NCBI GenBank assembly: GCA_963618055.1
Contig: CAVERI010000029.1
Span: forward strand, 1 to 29,117
DNA length: 29,117 nt
Source of the DNA: SFHK01 sp963618055
GTDB taxonomy: Bacteria > Bacillota > Clostridia > Christensenellales > Aristaeellaceae
Reading direction: 5' to 3'
A model generated the notes under the pieces. The model did not search any database, was not told where the DNA came from, and saw only the letters and a program-made list of their open reading frames with translations. The position numbers were made by a program, and so were the translations under genes. Shown here in pieces: positions 15,201 to 23,311 of this stretch. Numbering within the stretch: position 1 is the stretch's first letter; each line of letters starts with the position of its first letter.

Positions 15201-16643
15201 GATCGTCGGCTGCCCGCGCAGCATGGCGGCGGTGATGCCGGTCAGCTCCGTCACCTTTTCGGGAATGACGCGCTCCGGGTCGATCAGCATCGAGAAGCTG
15301 TCCACTTCTTCGCCGTTTTCGATGCGTACCGCGCCGATTTCGGTGATCTTGTCCTCGGCGGTGTTCAAGCCCGTCGTTTCCACGTCCACGACCACGAACT
15401 TCGTTTCGTCCAGCCTGCGGCAGTCGGCCCTCTGAACGATCTCCGGAAAGTCCTCGATCAGATAGCCCTCGCAGCCGGGAATCAGCTTGATGCCCGCCTT
15501 CTTGGCGGCCGAGAACGCTTCCGGGAACGCCTGCACCACGCCGTGGTCGGTGATCGCGATGGCGGGATGCCCCCATTCCGCCGCCTGCTTGATCAGGTCG
15601 GTGGGGGAGGCGCACGCATCCATGGCGCTCATCTGGGTGTGCAGGTGCAGCTCCACGCGCTTTTCCTTTGCGTGGTCGCGGCGAACGGGCTTGGCGGCGG
15701 GCAGGATGTCGTCGGCAATGAGCATGAACTTGCGGCTGAAGTCGTCGTATTTGTATACGCCGCGAATCTTGAGCCACTTGCCCTCCTTGACGTATTCCTT
15801 CGCGCCCTCGATCTGCTTCTCCAGCGATACGCCGCTTTTTCCGCGCTTGGGCGACAGAAACGCCTTGCATTCCACGCTGCCGTCGTAGTCCGTGAGCGTG
15901 AAAAGCAGGATCTTGCTTTCAGTGTTCTTGGTGTCCTTCATCTCCACCTTGACGATTTCGCCCATCACCGCCACGCGCCCGGCGTCCTCCGTCAGCTCGC
16001 TCATGGAGATAATCGGGTCGGTGAACGGCTGTCCGCGCACGGCCAGACTGGGCGCGGGCTCCTCCACCTCGTGCTGGTTGGACATTTCCCGCGCCGCGCG
16101 TGCCATGAGGGCTTCCTCCTCGCGCCGCTTTTCGGAAATGCGGCGGATGCGCTCCGCCTCGCTGCCCGTCACGGCGATGGTCACGCGCGTTTCGATGTCG
16201 AAAAGCTCCTTCAGAAAGCGCGCGATCATCAAATCGACGCCGCGAATGCGCAGAAATTCCGCGCCCTCCTTCGCGTTCACGTTGACTGTCAGCTGTTCGC
16301 CGTCAAGCTGCCACATGCCCTCCGACCACGTGAGATAAGGCATGGACGCGGGACTTTCCGCCGTCACCAGCTCGATTACCGCGCCCTTGTAGGCGTTTAT
16401 GTCGGCCAGCGCCTTTTCACGCAGGGACGGATAGCGCACGCTCGCCGCAAGCTCCACCTTCGGGAACCCGGCGCGCATGGCCTTTTCCACAATTCGGCGC
16501 TCGCGGGACGTGAGCAGCCTGGACGAGGTGAAATACGCGTGCATGTTCCCGGTCGAGCGGGAAATCGTCACGCGTTCCAGATCGATAGCGCGGGTCAGAC
16601 CGTTGTCCACGTCGCGCAAAAGCTGCGTCCAGGCCTCGCTCAT
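12300..16643 (-). CDS. polC: DNA polymerase III alpha subunit, PolC type
   Basis: This 1447-residue protein is the replicative polymerase of low-GC Gram-positive relatives. An N-terminal domain is followed by an OB-fold (around residues 205-320, VAVMGEIVKVEMKDTK). Next comes a PHP domain (from about 329, HLHTQMSAMDACASP) interrupted by the DEDDh proofreading exonuclease (about 415-580, VVDVETTGLNTAEDKITEIG and HNASFDMSFF). The polymerase core carries a four-cysteine zinc motif (CPKC and CPVC), GSRGSVGSS and the catalytic PDIDLNFSG at about residue 957. Helix-hairpin-helix and C-terminal regions end with PESSQVSLFELCM. Length is normal. The start codon directly follows the ispG stop (TAGATG), with GGAAAG inside ispG as a weak ribosome site, indicating tight coupling. 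Confidence 0.97.
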   Translation of the reverse strand: MSEAWTQLLRDVDNGLTRAIDLERVTISRSTGNMHAYFTSSRLLTSRERRIVEKAMRAGFPKVELAASVRYPSLREKALADINAYKGAVIELVTAESPASMPYLTWSEGMWQLDGEQLTVNVNAKEGAEFLRIRGVDLMIARFLKELFDIETRVTIAVTGSEAERIRRISEKRREEEALMARAAREMSNQHEVEEPAPSLAVRGQPFTDPIISMSELTEDAGRVAVMGEIVKVEMKDTKNTESKILLFTLTDYDGSVECKAFLSPKRGKSGVSLEKQIEGAKEYVKEGKWLKIRGVYKYDDFSRKFMLIADDILPAAKPVRRDHAKEKRVELHLHTQMSAMDACASPTDLIKQAAEWGHPAIAITDHGVVQAFPEAFSAAKKAGIKLIPGCEGYLIEDFPEIVQRADCRRLDETKFVVVDVETTGLNTAEDKITEIGAVRIENGEEVDSFSMLIDPERVIPEKVTELTGITAAMLRGQPTIEQVIGDFAKFCEGCVLVAHNASFDMSFFRRAFRDANLPFDYPVLDTLALTRNFYKGQKSHKLGALCKFLGISLTNAHRAVHDARATGEVLIKTLNAMRETKPLDRLEQLNGWFETDAGGESRHIILLATSRDGMTNLNRMISDAHLKYFHRTPRMPRSLIQKWRKDIIVGSACEAGELYRAIVAGKSEAEIEKIAAFYDYLEIQPLGNNEFMVREGIVKDEEALKDINRYIVRLGKKLGKPVVATGDVHFKEPKDAIYRAILMDTKGFEDCDHQPPLYFRTTDEMLKEFAYLGEEEAYNVVVKAPNEIAARVEHIPDLFMKAPDGGDTFQPFWEDAEQNLRELCDNRAHEIFGDEIPEIVRARLDKELGSICGYGFSTLYMIAVKLVKKSLSDGYIVGSRGSVGSSFVAKMAGITEVDALPPYYVCPKCKHYEFDVPKQYTCGLDLPPKDCPVCGTRMDKDGFNIPFEVFLGFKGDKVPDIDLNFSGVYQPRAHNYVKELFGSENVFRAGTMGTVAEKTAFGYVLKYAEKRGLNYSNAEKERLAKGITGVKRTTGQHPAGMVVLPKNYEIYQFTAIQHPADDVSSETITTHYDFTSMHDVLVKLDILGHDDPTMLRNLQDLTGIKPQAVPLNDAEVFSNILSLFSSPKALGLTEEQLGVPTGTLGVPEFGTKFVRGMLTETKPTTMEELIRISGLSHGTAVWLGNIQDILKAGQTDLKHAICTRDDIMNQLMDYGVPPKMAFTIMEFVRKGKAAAGKGGDLKPEMLEAMQAAKVPDWFIGACRKIEYMFPKAHAVAYVTMALRIAYFKVYYPGAYYACFLWRNAEDFNGATMVCGENQIRGRMAEIDGMEKDEKEKSEGEYSLLETLLEMNLRGISLLPVDLYKSDAEKFLLVDDTHILPPLSSLPGLGLSAAINLVNVREGGPFISREDMIRRKVGKSVVDTLAAAGCINDIPESSQVSLFELCM

Positions 16644-17687
16644 CTACTTTCCGTACCTTTCGTTGATTTCATGAATCAGAATTTCGGCCAGATCGCCGCG
16701 CACCGCGCGCGGCTTTTCGCCCTTCACAAACAGCGCGCCGCCGTCCCTGCCCCCGGCAATGCCGATGTCGGCCTCGCGCGCTTCGCCCGGGCCGTTCACA
16801 ATGCAGCCCATGACGGCCACCTTCAGGGGCGCGCGCAGATTTTGCGTGGCTGCGCGCACCTTCTCGGCGATTTCCGCCACGGGAATCTGCGTCCGGCCGC
16901 AGGTGGGGCAGGAGATGATGTCCACACCCTCGTTCAGAACGCCCGCCGCCTTCAGAATTTCCTTCGCGGCGTACACCTCGTTTACCGGATCGCCGGACAA
17001 AGACACGCGCACCGTGTCGCCGATGCCATCCATCAAAAGCGCGCCGATGCCCACGGCAGACTTGATCGTGCCCATGCCCGGAGAACCGGCCTCGGTCACG
17101 CCGATGTGCAAGGGATAATCGCAGGCTCTCGAGGCCAGCCGGTTTGCCTCCACCGTCGCGCGCGCGCTCGACGCCTTGATCGACAAAACAAGGTCGTCAA
17201 AGCCGTATTTTTCAAGCAGCCGCGCGTGTCCCAGCGCGCTCTCCACCATGCCCTGCGGCGTGGGGCCGCCGTATTTGCGCAGAATCTCCTTTTCCACCGA
17301 GCCGCTGTTCACGCCGATGCGAACCGGCACGCGGCGCGCCTTCAGCGCGTCCGCCAATTCTTTGACGTTTGCTTCGCCGCCAATGTTGCCGGGATTGATG
17401 CGCAATTTATGAATACCGTTTTCAAGCGCCAGAATCGCGAGCCTGTGGTCGAAGTGAATGTCCGCCACCAGCGGCACGGGGCTGCCGTCTGCCAGATCCC
17501 GCACGGCGCGGGCGCAGGCTTCGTCGTATACGCTTACGCGCACAATGTCGCAGCCCGCGTCCGCCAGCGCGCGAATCTGCCGGAGCGTGGCCGGAACGTC
17601 GCGCGTGTCGGTGTTGGTCATGCTCTGTATGGTCACGCGCGCGCCGCCGCCGATGGCAGCGCCGCCGACCTGTACCTGCTTCGTCAT
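16644..17687 (-). CDS. ispG: 4-hydroxy-3-methylbut-2-enyl diphosphate synthase (flavodoxin)
   Basis: This 347-residue iron-sulfur enzyme of the MEP isoprenoid pathway converts methylerythritol cyclodiphosphate to HMBPP. The N-terminus has VTIQSMTNTDTRDVPATLRQI, the barrel includes LVADIHFDHRLA and KLRINPGNIGG, and the [4Fe-4S] ligands are in SCPTCGRT and GCIVNGPGEA. The ATG at 17687 is chosen over an earlier in-frame start at 17765. AGGAG lies 6 bases upstream, homology starts there, and the earlier start would overlap the preceding PHP gene. It lies 11 bases after that gene and abuts polC. Another MEP enzyme, dxr, is in the same operon. Confidence 0.96.
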   Translation of the reverse strand: MTKQVQVGGAAIGGGARVTIQSMTNTDTRDVPATLRQIRALADAGCDIVRVSVYDEACARAVRDLADGSPVPLVADIHFDHRLAILALENGIHKLRINPGNIGGEANVKELADALKARRVPVRIGVNSGSVEKEILRKYGGPTPQGMVESALGHARLLEKYGFDDLVLSIKASSARATVEANRLASRACDYPLHIGVTEAGSPGMGTIKSAVGIGALLMDGIGDTVRVSLSGDPVNEVYAAKEILKAAGVLNEGVDIISCPTCGRTQIPVAEIAEKVRAATQNLRAPLKVAVMGCIVNGPGEAREADIGIAGGRDGGALFVKGEKPRAVRGDLAEILIHEINERYGK

Positions 17688-17698
17688 GCCTGCTCCTC

Positions 17699-18481
17699 TC
17701 AAAGCCTCTTTTTGTTCAGCGCCCACGCCGCCGGGTGCCAGTTCAGATGGTATTTCTCCACCCAACCCATGGCAATCGCCTCGGACGCGTTGTCAACCAC
17801 GTCGCACGCTGCGTGCGCGTCGCCGCCCAGCACCACGTCGTTGCCTACCTCGCCCACCAGTCTCCAGAAGCGCTCGCGCGGATAGGCGCGATGCGAGCGG
17901 ATGCCCAGCAGGTTGATTTCCAGCGGCACGCCCGCCGCCAGCGCGTTTTCGCACAGACGGCGCATGTGCTTCTCATACACGTCGTCCGGGCCGGTGAAGT
18001 TCATCAGATCCGGATGCGCGACGCAGGCGAATTTGCCGGTTTGCAGACCCTCGCTGGTCTGATCGACCAGAAGCGCGAGCAGCGATTCGTCGTCGGTCGC
18101 CATGGTGCTGTGCACATTTATATCCATCTCGTTATACAGGAAGTGCTGCCCCAGCAGCAGGTACTCGATGGGATACGGCTCGATCAGCCGCAGGAAGCCA
18201 TCAAAGAAGCGCGGATAGTATTCCGCCTCCAGCCCCACGTGCAGCTCGATGTCGTTTTTGTATTCGTCCTTCAGGTCAAGGATGGTCTTCACATAGCCTT
18301 CCAGCTCGTCGGGACGCATGCGGAAGTTGGAGTAATAGCCGCCCTCAAACACATAGGGCGAGTGATCCGAAAAGCCGAAGCGCTTCAGACCCTTTTTAAT
18401 CGCCTCCTCCACGTATTCCCGCTCGGTTCCGGCGGCATGGTGGCAGCGCTGCGTGTGCGCGTGCAGATGTTCGGTAAGCAT
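17699..18481 (-). CDS. PHP-domain phosphatase, histidinol-phosphatase-like
   Basis: This 260-residue cytoplasmic protein has the PHP metal-dependent hydrolase fold used by HisK/HisJ histidinol phosphatases. Metal-site motifs are visible: TEHLHAHTQRCHHA at the N-terminus, GFSDHSPY, HVGLEAEYY, LLGQHFLY, CVAHPDLM, LEINLLGIR and VLGGDAHA near the C-terminus. No other histidine-biosynthesis gene is nearby, so the substrate may differ. It is inserted between rseP and ispG, with an 18-base gap upstream, an 11-base gap downstream and AAGGA before the ATG, so it belongs to the operon. Confidence 0.85.
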   Translation of the reverse strand: MLTEHLHAHTQRCHHAAGTEREYVEEAIKKGLKRFGFSDHSPYVFEGGYYSNFRMRPDELEGYVKTILDLKDEYKNDIELHVGLEAEYYPRFFDGFLRLIEPYPIEYLLLGQHFLYNEMDINVHSTMATDDESLLALLVDQTSEGLQTGKFACVAHPDLMNFTGPDDVYEKHMRRLCENALAAGVPLEINLLGIRSHRAYPRERFWRLVGEVGNDVVLGGDAHAACDVVDNASEAIAMGWVEKYHLNWHPAAWALNKKRL

Positions 18482-18499
18482 TCATAATCCTTCTTTCCT

Positions 18500-19603
18500 T
18501 TAGTGAACAAGCGCGAGGATGTCCTTATAGGTGATAAAAATGGCCAGCATGATCAAAAGCGCGAAGCCGATCAGGTTCACAAGCCCCTCGCGCTCACGGT
18601 TGAACGGCTTGCCGCGCAGACCCTCCACGATGAGGAAAAGCACCCGGCCGCCGTCCAGCGCGGGCAGCGGAAGCAGGTTCATGATGCCGAGGTTCATGGA
18701 AATGACCATCAGCCAGTAGAGAATCGAGTGCAGACCGTCCACGAACGTCATGCCGAAGCCGGTTTTCATGTCGTCCGACACGGTGGACACGATGCCGACC
18801 ACACCCTGCACCGCACCGTCCTGCACGCCCTGCCCGGTGAACAGGCCGATCAGCAGGTTCTTCAGGAATTTCACCGTCTCCACGACCACGCGCCCGGTCA
18901 GCCGGAAGGCCTCCGGAATCGCCTCAAGCACGTTCAGGTCGTAGGAACGATAGAACGACTGGAACGAAACGCCGATCATTGCGCGCCCGTCCTCCTCGGA
19001 ATAGCGGGGGGAGAGGGAAACGTCGAGCGTTTCCTCGCCGCGCTTTACGGTCAGCGTCAGCGTTTCCCCGGCCGAGGTCGCGCCGATGATTTCCCGCGCG
19101 CGCTCCATACCGGCGCTGTCGCAGGAGATGGCCTCGCCGTCGATCGAGGCGATCGTGTCGCCGGGCAGAAGTCCGGCTTCCGCCGCGGCGGAATTTTCCA
19201 CAACGGACAAAAGAACCGGCTGGCTGTCGATCTCAAAGGGATTCACAATGAGCCCGCCGGCGATCAGCCCGGTGGCGACGATCACGGCCAGCAGCAGGTT
19301 GACCGCGGGGCCGGCCAGCACCGTCAGCATGCGCTTCCAGACGGGCTGATTGTTCATCGCGCGCGGATTGTCCGAAGCTTCGTCCTCGCCGACGAAGCTG
19401 CAATAGCCGCCTATCGGAAGCAGCCGGAGCGAATACTTGGTGCCCTTGCGCTCCCATCCGCACAGCCGCGGCCCCATGCCCACGGCAAACTCGATTACGC
19501 CGATGCCGCAGGCGCGGCCGACGAGAAAGTGCCCGAACTCGTGAAAGGTGGTGATGATTCCCAGCAGCACCAGCGCCAGCAGGATATAAAGCAGATTGAT
19601 CAT
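18500..19603 (-). CDS. rseP: Site-2 intramembrane zinc metalloprotease RseP
   Basis: This 367-residue integral membrane protease cleaves membrane-embedded anti-sigma factors or signal-peptide remnants. The first membrane helix carries the zinc site HEFGH (21-25). The conserved FAVGMGPRL and RLLPIGGYCSFVGE follow. A single PDZ domain covers about 125-205 (VVENSAAAEAGLLPGDTIASIDG). The third zinc ligand is in NLLPLPALDGGRVLFLIVE. Length and order match the family. GGAGG lies 5 bases before the ATG. It follows dxr by 12 bases, its usual operon partner. Confidence 0.95.
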   Translation of the reverse strand: MINLLYILLALVLLGIITTFHEFGHFLVGRACGIGVIEFAVGMGPRLCGWERKGTKYSLRLLPIGGYCSFVGEDEASDNPRAMNNQPVWKRMLTVLAGPAVNLLLAVIVATGLIAGGLIVNPFEIDSQPVLLSVVENSAAAEAGLLPGDTIASIDGEAISCDSAGMERAREIIGATSAGETLTLTVKRGEETLDVSLSPRYSEEDGRAMIGVSFQSFYRSYDLNVLEAIPEAFRLTGRVVVETVKFLKNLLIGLFTGQGVQDGAVQGVVGIVSTVSDDMKTGFGMTFVDGLHSILYWLMVISMNLGIMNLLPLPALDGGRVLFLIVEGLRGKPFNREREGLVNLIGFALLIMLAIFITYKDILALVH

Positions 19604-19615
19604 GAACGCCTCCGA

Positions 19616-20761
19616 TTACAAATGCGTAAGGCACGCGCGCGCGAGCGAACGGGCGCGCGCATCCGCCTCGTACACCTCTTGGGCGCACGAAATGGATTTA
19701 AGTTCCGCGTGATCGAGCGCATATCGCACAATGAGCGGAATTTGTCCGAATTTTGCTGCGCCTCGCAGGAACGCGGCCACGGCTTCCTCGTTTGCGCCGT
19801 TCAGCACGACCGGCGCGCTGCCGCCGAGCCGAAGCGCCTCGCGGGCGTAGGCAAGGCAGGGGAAGCGCTCCGTGTCCGGAGGCGCGAAGGTCAGCGCGCC
19901 CATGCGCGTGAAATCCAGCCGTTCCCCGCCGAAGGCCAGCCGGTCGGGCTCGCCCAGCGCGTAGCCGATGGGCACGCGCATGTCCGGCGCGCCCAGCTGC
20001 GCCAGTACCGCGCCGTCGGCAAACTCTACCATGGAGTGTATGACGCTCTGCGGGTGAATGACGACCTCGATTTTTTCCTCCGGAAGCCCGAACAGGTGGC
20101 AGGCCTCGATGACCTCCAGTCCCTTGTTCATCAGCGTGGCGCAGTCCACGGTGATCTTGCTGCCCATGCGCCATGTGGGATGCTTCAGAACGTCGCTCAC
20201 CGTCGCGTCCGCCAGCCTTTCGCGCGGAAATTCGCGCAGCGCGCCGCCGGAGCAGGTGAGAATCAGCCGGGACGGCACGTTGCCGCGCGCCGCCTGCAGG
20301 CATTGATAGATGGCGCTGTGCTCGCTGTCCACGGGCAGCAGCGCGCGGTTCAGGCGCTTCGCCTTTTCCGTCACCAGATGCCCGCCGGTGACCAGCGCTT
20401 CCTTGTTGGCCAGCAGCACGCGCTCGCAGGTGTCCAGCGCCGTCAGCACCGCGTCCAGTCCCGCGATGCCCACCACGGCGCACAGCGCGTCGTCCGCGCC
20501 GGAGGCCGCGAGCGCCCGGGACGCAGAATCCTCGCCGAAGAACCACTCGATGCCGCGCAGGTCGTCCGGAATTTCCTGCGGCTCGACGACCAGCCCGCAG
20601 GTGCGCGGGCGGAACGTTCGCGCAAGCCGGAACAGCCCCTCTGCGTCAGAGCGCGCGCAGAGACAGCAGGCGGCGAAGCGGTCAGGGTAGCGCGCGAGGA
20701 TGTCCAGCGTCTGCGTGCCGATGGAGCCGGTCGCGCCCAGAATGGCGACATTTCGAATCAT
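19616..20761 (-). CDS. dxr: 1-deoxy-D-xylulose 5-phosphate reductoisomerase
   Basis: This 381-residue enzyme makes methylerythritol phosphate in the MEP pathway using NADPH and a divalent metal. NADPH binding is shown by AILGATGSIGTQTLDIL. The active-site regions are LLANKEALVTGG, PVDSEHSAIYQCLQ, CSGGALREFP, HPTWRMGSKITVDCATLMNKGLEVIEA and the substrate loop IHPQSVIHSMVEFADG. The ATG overlaps the uppS stop by four bases (ATGA), leaving no room for the cdsA gene that commonly lies between these two. Confidence 0.96.
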   Translation of the reverse strand: MIRNVAILGATGSIGTQTLDILARYPDRFAACCLCARSDAEGLFRLARTFRPRTCGLVVEPQEIPDDLRGIEWFFGEDSASRALAASGADDALCAVVGIAGLDAVLTALDTCERVLLANKEALVTGGHLVTEKAKRLNRALLPVDSEHSAIYQCLQAARGNVPSRLILTCSGGALREFPRERLADATVSDVLKHPTWRMGSKITVDCATLMNKGLEVIEACHLFGLPEEKIEVVIHPQSVIHSMVEFADGAVLAQLGAPDMRVPIGYALGEPDRLAFGGERLDFTRMGALTFAPPDTERFPCLAYAREALRLGGSAPVVLNGANEEAVAAFLRGAAKFGQIPLIVRYALDHAELKSISCAQEVYEADARARSLARACLTHL

Positions 20762-21543
20762 ACGCTCTTCACCCGCCCAAATCGCCGGTCGCGTGACGCG
20801 AAGATGTTCAGGTCGTGAATCAGCCGCGCCCGGTCAAAGTCCGGCCAGTACACGGAATCGAAGATGATTTCGGCGTACCACGTCTGCCACAAAAGGAAGT
20901 TGGAAAGCCGTTCCTCGCCGCCCGTGCGGATTAAAAGGTCTACGTCCGGCTGACCGGCGGTATACAGCTGCGCCGAAATGGCGTCCGCGTCGATGGCCTC
21001 CGGCTGAATTTCACCGCGCGCGCACTGCGCACCAAGCCTTTGCGCGGCACGCACCAGCTCGGCGCGGCCGCCGTAGCTCAGGGCAATGTTGAGCTTCAGC
21101 CCGTCGTTGTGCGCCGTGCGAAGCTGCGCCTGCTCCAGCGCCTGCCGCTGCTCGAGTGGAAACGCGCTCATGTCGCCGAGAATGCGAATGCGCACGCCCT
21201 TCTCGTCCAGCTCGTCAATTTCAGAGACGAAGTAGCGCAGAATCAGGTTCATCAGCGCGTGTACCTCCTCCGCCGGACGGTTCCAGTTCTCCGTGGAAAA
21301 GGCGTAAATGCTCATGTATTCGATTTTCAAATCGTCGCAGGCGCGAATGATGGCGCGCAGCGCCTCCGTGCCCGCGGCGTGCCCGGCCGAGCGGGGCAGA
21401 CCGCGCCTGCGCGCCCAGCGGCCGTTGCCGTCCATGATAAACGCGATATGCCGGGGGCGCTTCTCCGGCGCGGGCGGCTCCTCGCGCGAAAAGCGACGAG
21501 CCTTCAGAAGGGACACAAGGCGCGCCCAGTCAATTCTCTTCAA
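20758..21543 (-). CDS. uppS: Isoprenyl (undecaprenyl) diphosphate synthase, TTG start
   Basis: This 261-residue cis-prenyltransferase makes the undecaprenyl lipid carrier for cell-wall synthesis from isoprenoid units supplied by dxr and ispG in the same operon. Catalytic Asp38 lies in AFIMDGNGRWA. GHAAGTEALR, YAFSTENWNRP and the C-terminal RTGGEERLSNFLLWQ with YWPDF are conserved. The start is TTG, not ATG. GGAGG lies 6 bases upstream, and the reading frame overlaps the end of the small ORF before it by 14 bases. Confidence 0.95.
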   Translation of the reverse strand: MKRIDWARLVSLLKARRFSREEPPAPEKRPRHIAFIMDGNGRWARRRGLPRSAGHAAGTEALRAIIRACDDLKIEYMSIYAFSTENWNRPAEEVHALMNLILRYFVSEIDELDEKGVRIRILGDMSAFPLEQRQALEQAQLRTAHNDGLKLNIALSYGGRAELVRAAQRLGAQCARGEIQPEAIDADAISAQLYTAGQPDVDLLIRTGGEERLSNFLLWQTWYAEIIFDSVYWPDFDRARLIHDLNIFASRDRRFGRVKSV

Positions 21544-21742
21544 TGGTTTCCTCCGCGATCTGATCCGGAAAGCGCGCGACGACGAGCGTGCTGCCGCCGT
21601 CTCGCACCGCTACTACGCGCAACGTGCCGCGGGGTGCTTTTCCCCGCGGCGCGCTGATTTCCGTAATGGTAATTTGTCGGGAATCTGCCGCAAGCGCCGC
21701 GAGAGCGTTCTCCAGCGGAAGCCCCAGAACCGGGCGCGTCAT
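21530..21742 (-). CDS. Small PASTA-like hypothetical protein
   Basis: This is a 70-residue product of unknown function. The beginning (VLGLPLENALAALAADS, then ITITEISAPRG, GTLRVVAVR) resembles the helix-strand pattern of a single PASTA domain, but without the other parts of a PASTA protein. It has no signal peptide or membrane segment. Its ATG overlaps the frr stop by four bases (ATGA), and its end overlaps uppS by 14 bases, which supports it being a real translated gene. PASTA likeness is a visual inference only. Confidence 0.65.
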   Translation of the reverse strand: MTRPVLGLPLENALAALAADSRQITITEISAPRGKAPRGTLRVVAVRDGGSTLVVARFPDQIAEETIEEN

Positions 21743-22296
21743 ACGGCCATGATCTCTTTCTCTTTCTCGGCGGCGATCTTGTCCACGTTCTTGATGGCCT
21801 CGTCCACAACCTTCTGAAGCTGGGTCTCGGCGGTCTTCTGGTCGTCCTCGGTGATCACAGAATCCTTCTTCATCTTTTTGAACGCGTCCATCGTCTCGCG
21901 GCGCACGTTGCGCATCGCGACCTTGCTTTCCTCGGCGGCCTTCTTAACCTGCTTGCACAGATCCTTGCGGCGCTCCTCGGTGAGCTCCGGCACGACCAGA
22001 CGAATCACGCGGCCGTCGTTGGAGGGATTGATGCCCAGATCGGACTTCTGAATTTCCTTCTCGATGGGGCCGATCATCTTCGCCTCCCACGGAGAGATGA
22101 CGAGCATGCGCGGTTCGGGAGAGGAAATATTCGCCACGCCGCTCAGCGGAGTGGGCGTTCCGTAATAATCAACGGTGATCTTGTCCAGAATCTGGGGGTT
22201 CGCGCGGCCGGCGCGCAGCGTCGAGAAATCCTTCTTCAGCGCGACCAGCGTTTTCTCCATCTTGGATTTTGCCTCTTCGATTTTTTCCTTATACAT
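21739..22296 (-). CDS. frr: Ribosome recycling factor
   Basis: This 185-residue protein splits post-termination ribosomes together with EF-G. The complete family pattern is present: the N-terminal helix KMEKTLVALKKDFSTLRAGRANP, the small domain YYGTPTPLSGVANIS and SPWEAKMIGPIEKEIQKSDLG, then RLVVPELTEERRKDL and the C-terminal helices. AGGAGG lies 7 bases before the ATG. It is the first gene of the long operon behind a near-consensus promoter. pyrH and tsf, its frequent upstream partners, are absent. Confidence 0.98.
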   Translation of the reverse strand: MYKEKIEEAKSKMEKTLVALKKDFSTLRAGRANPQILDKITVDYYGTPTPLSGVANISSPEPRMLVISPWEAKMIGPIEKEIQKSDLGINPSNDGRVIRLVVPELTEERRKDLCKQVKKAAEESKVAMRNVRRETMDAFKKMKKDSVITEDDQKTAETQLQKVVDEAIKNVDKIAAEKEKEIMAV

Positions 22297-22337
22297 ATGA
22301 ACACCTCCTGAGATTTCATTTCAGATCATCGTATCCT

Positions 22338-22366
22338 ATTTTATAGAATTTCCCGACCAATGTCAA
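22338..22366 (-). promoter_or_regulatory. Promoter of the frr-to-polC operon
   Basis: On the reverse strand a perfect TTGACA (22366-22361), 17 bases and TAAAAT (22343-22338) lie about 42 bases before frr. It begins 14 bases after the aldolase stop codon. It is the only strong promoter found for the downstream genes. Confidence 0.85.
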
Positions 22367-22379
22367 GGAAAATTCCGTG

Positions 22380-23270
22380 TCAGATCAGCTCCTGATAGCC
22401 CACGCGATTCAGCTCGTCCATGATGCCGCGCATTTCCTCGCGCGTGTATACGCGCCCCGGGAACGCGGGCCTGCCCACGTCGATGCCGTTTTCGGACAGC
22501 ACTTGCTTCATGCAGCCGTCGTGGCGCAGCATGATCTCGATGCAGCGGTTGATGCGAAACTGAAGCTGGCGCGCGTCCTCAAACCGCCCCTGCGTGAAGG
22601 CGTTGTACAGCTTCACAAAGGCGGGGCCCATCATGTTATAGGTAGAGCCGATGCCGCCGTCCGCGCCCATCGTAAGGCCGCAGATCAGCATCTCGTCCGG
22701 CCCGTTGATCACGTTGATGTCGCCGCCGTTCAATTCCGCGATGCGGCGCATCTCATAATAGTTGTACCGCGTGAACTTGAGGCCGATGACCGTGGGCAGC
22801 TGCATCACGCGCTCAATAAACCTCACAATGTCGCCCTGCTTAAACATTGCGTTGGCGTACACAAGCAGGGGAAGGCCGCAGCTTTCAGAAAGCTGCCTGT
22901 AATAGCGGAAGACCGCGTCCTCGTCGTAGTTTACGAAGAACGTCGGCGGAACGGAGGAAATGGCGTCCATGCCAACCTCCTCGGCGTGCTTGGCGAGACG
23001 AATGGCGCTCTTCACGTCGCACGCGCCCACGTGGTCGATCAGCACCGTGCGCCCGCCGACCTGCTCCTTCGCAATCTCCGCCATGCGCATGCGCGTCTTT
23101 TCGGGAAGCAGCGGCCCCTCACCGGTCGCGCCGCATAGATAAAACCCGTGAACGCCCGCGGCAAGCTCCTTTTCCAACAGCGCGCGGGTCTCGTCCACCT
23201 TCAGCTCATTGTCGTCCGTAATCGGCGTATACAGCGCCGGCATTACGCCGCGAAATCGTTTGTTGTTCAT
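22380..23270 (-). CDS. DapA/NanA-family aldolase (N-acetylneuraminate lyase-like)
   Basis: This 296-residue TIM-barrel class I aldolase belongs to the dihydrodipicolinate synthase/N-acetylneuraminate lyase superfamily. The phosphate or carboxylate loop GATGEGPLL (47-55), Tyr138 in LLVYAN and Schiff-base Lys165 in VIGLKFTRYNYYEM are visible. The segment after the lysine resembles sialic acid lyases more than DapA. However, the YANAMF segment differs from the usual YNxP, so the substrate may be another 2-keto acid. No other sialic acid or lysine genes are nearby. GGAG lies 5 bases before the ATG. It is monocistronic in appearance and divergent from the Tim44-like gene. Confidence 0.85.
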   Translation of the reverse strand: MNNKRFRGVMPALYTPITDDNELKVDETRALLEKELAAGVHGFYLCGATGEGPLLPEKTRMRMAEIAKEQVGGRTVLIDHVGACDVKSAIRLAKHAEEVGMDAISSVPPTFFVNYDEDAVFRYYRQLSESCGLPLLVYANAMFKQGDIVRFIERVMQLPTVIGLKFTRYNYYEMRRIAELNGGDINVINGPDEMLICGLTMGADGGIGSTYNMMGPAFVKLYNAFTQGRFEDARQLQFRINRCIEIMLRHDGCMKQVLSENGIDVGRPAFPGRVYTREEMRGIMDELNRVGYQELI

Positions 23271-23311
23271 GTGCGCTCCTCTTTTCTGCCTTTTCCTGCG
23301 TTCGCCTACCT

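Noticed and set aside
12144..17885. Very long forward-strand open frames of about 950 codons opposite polC and ispG
   Set aside because: They are rich in His, Arg, Ala and Val as expected for antisense readings of GC-rich codons, and the opposite strand encodes clear PolC and IspG.
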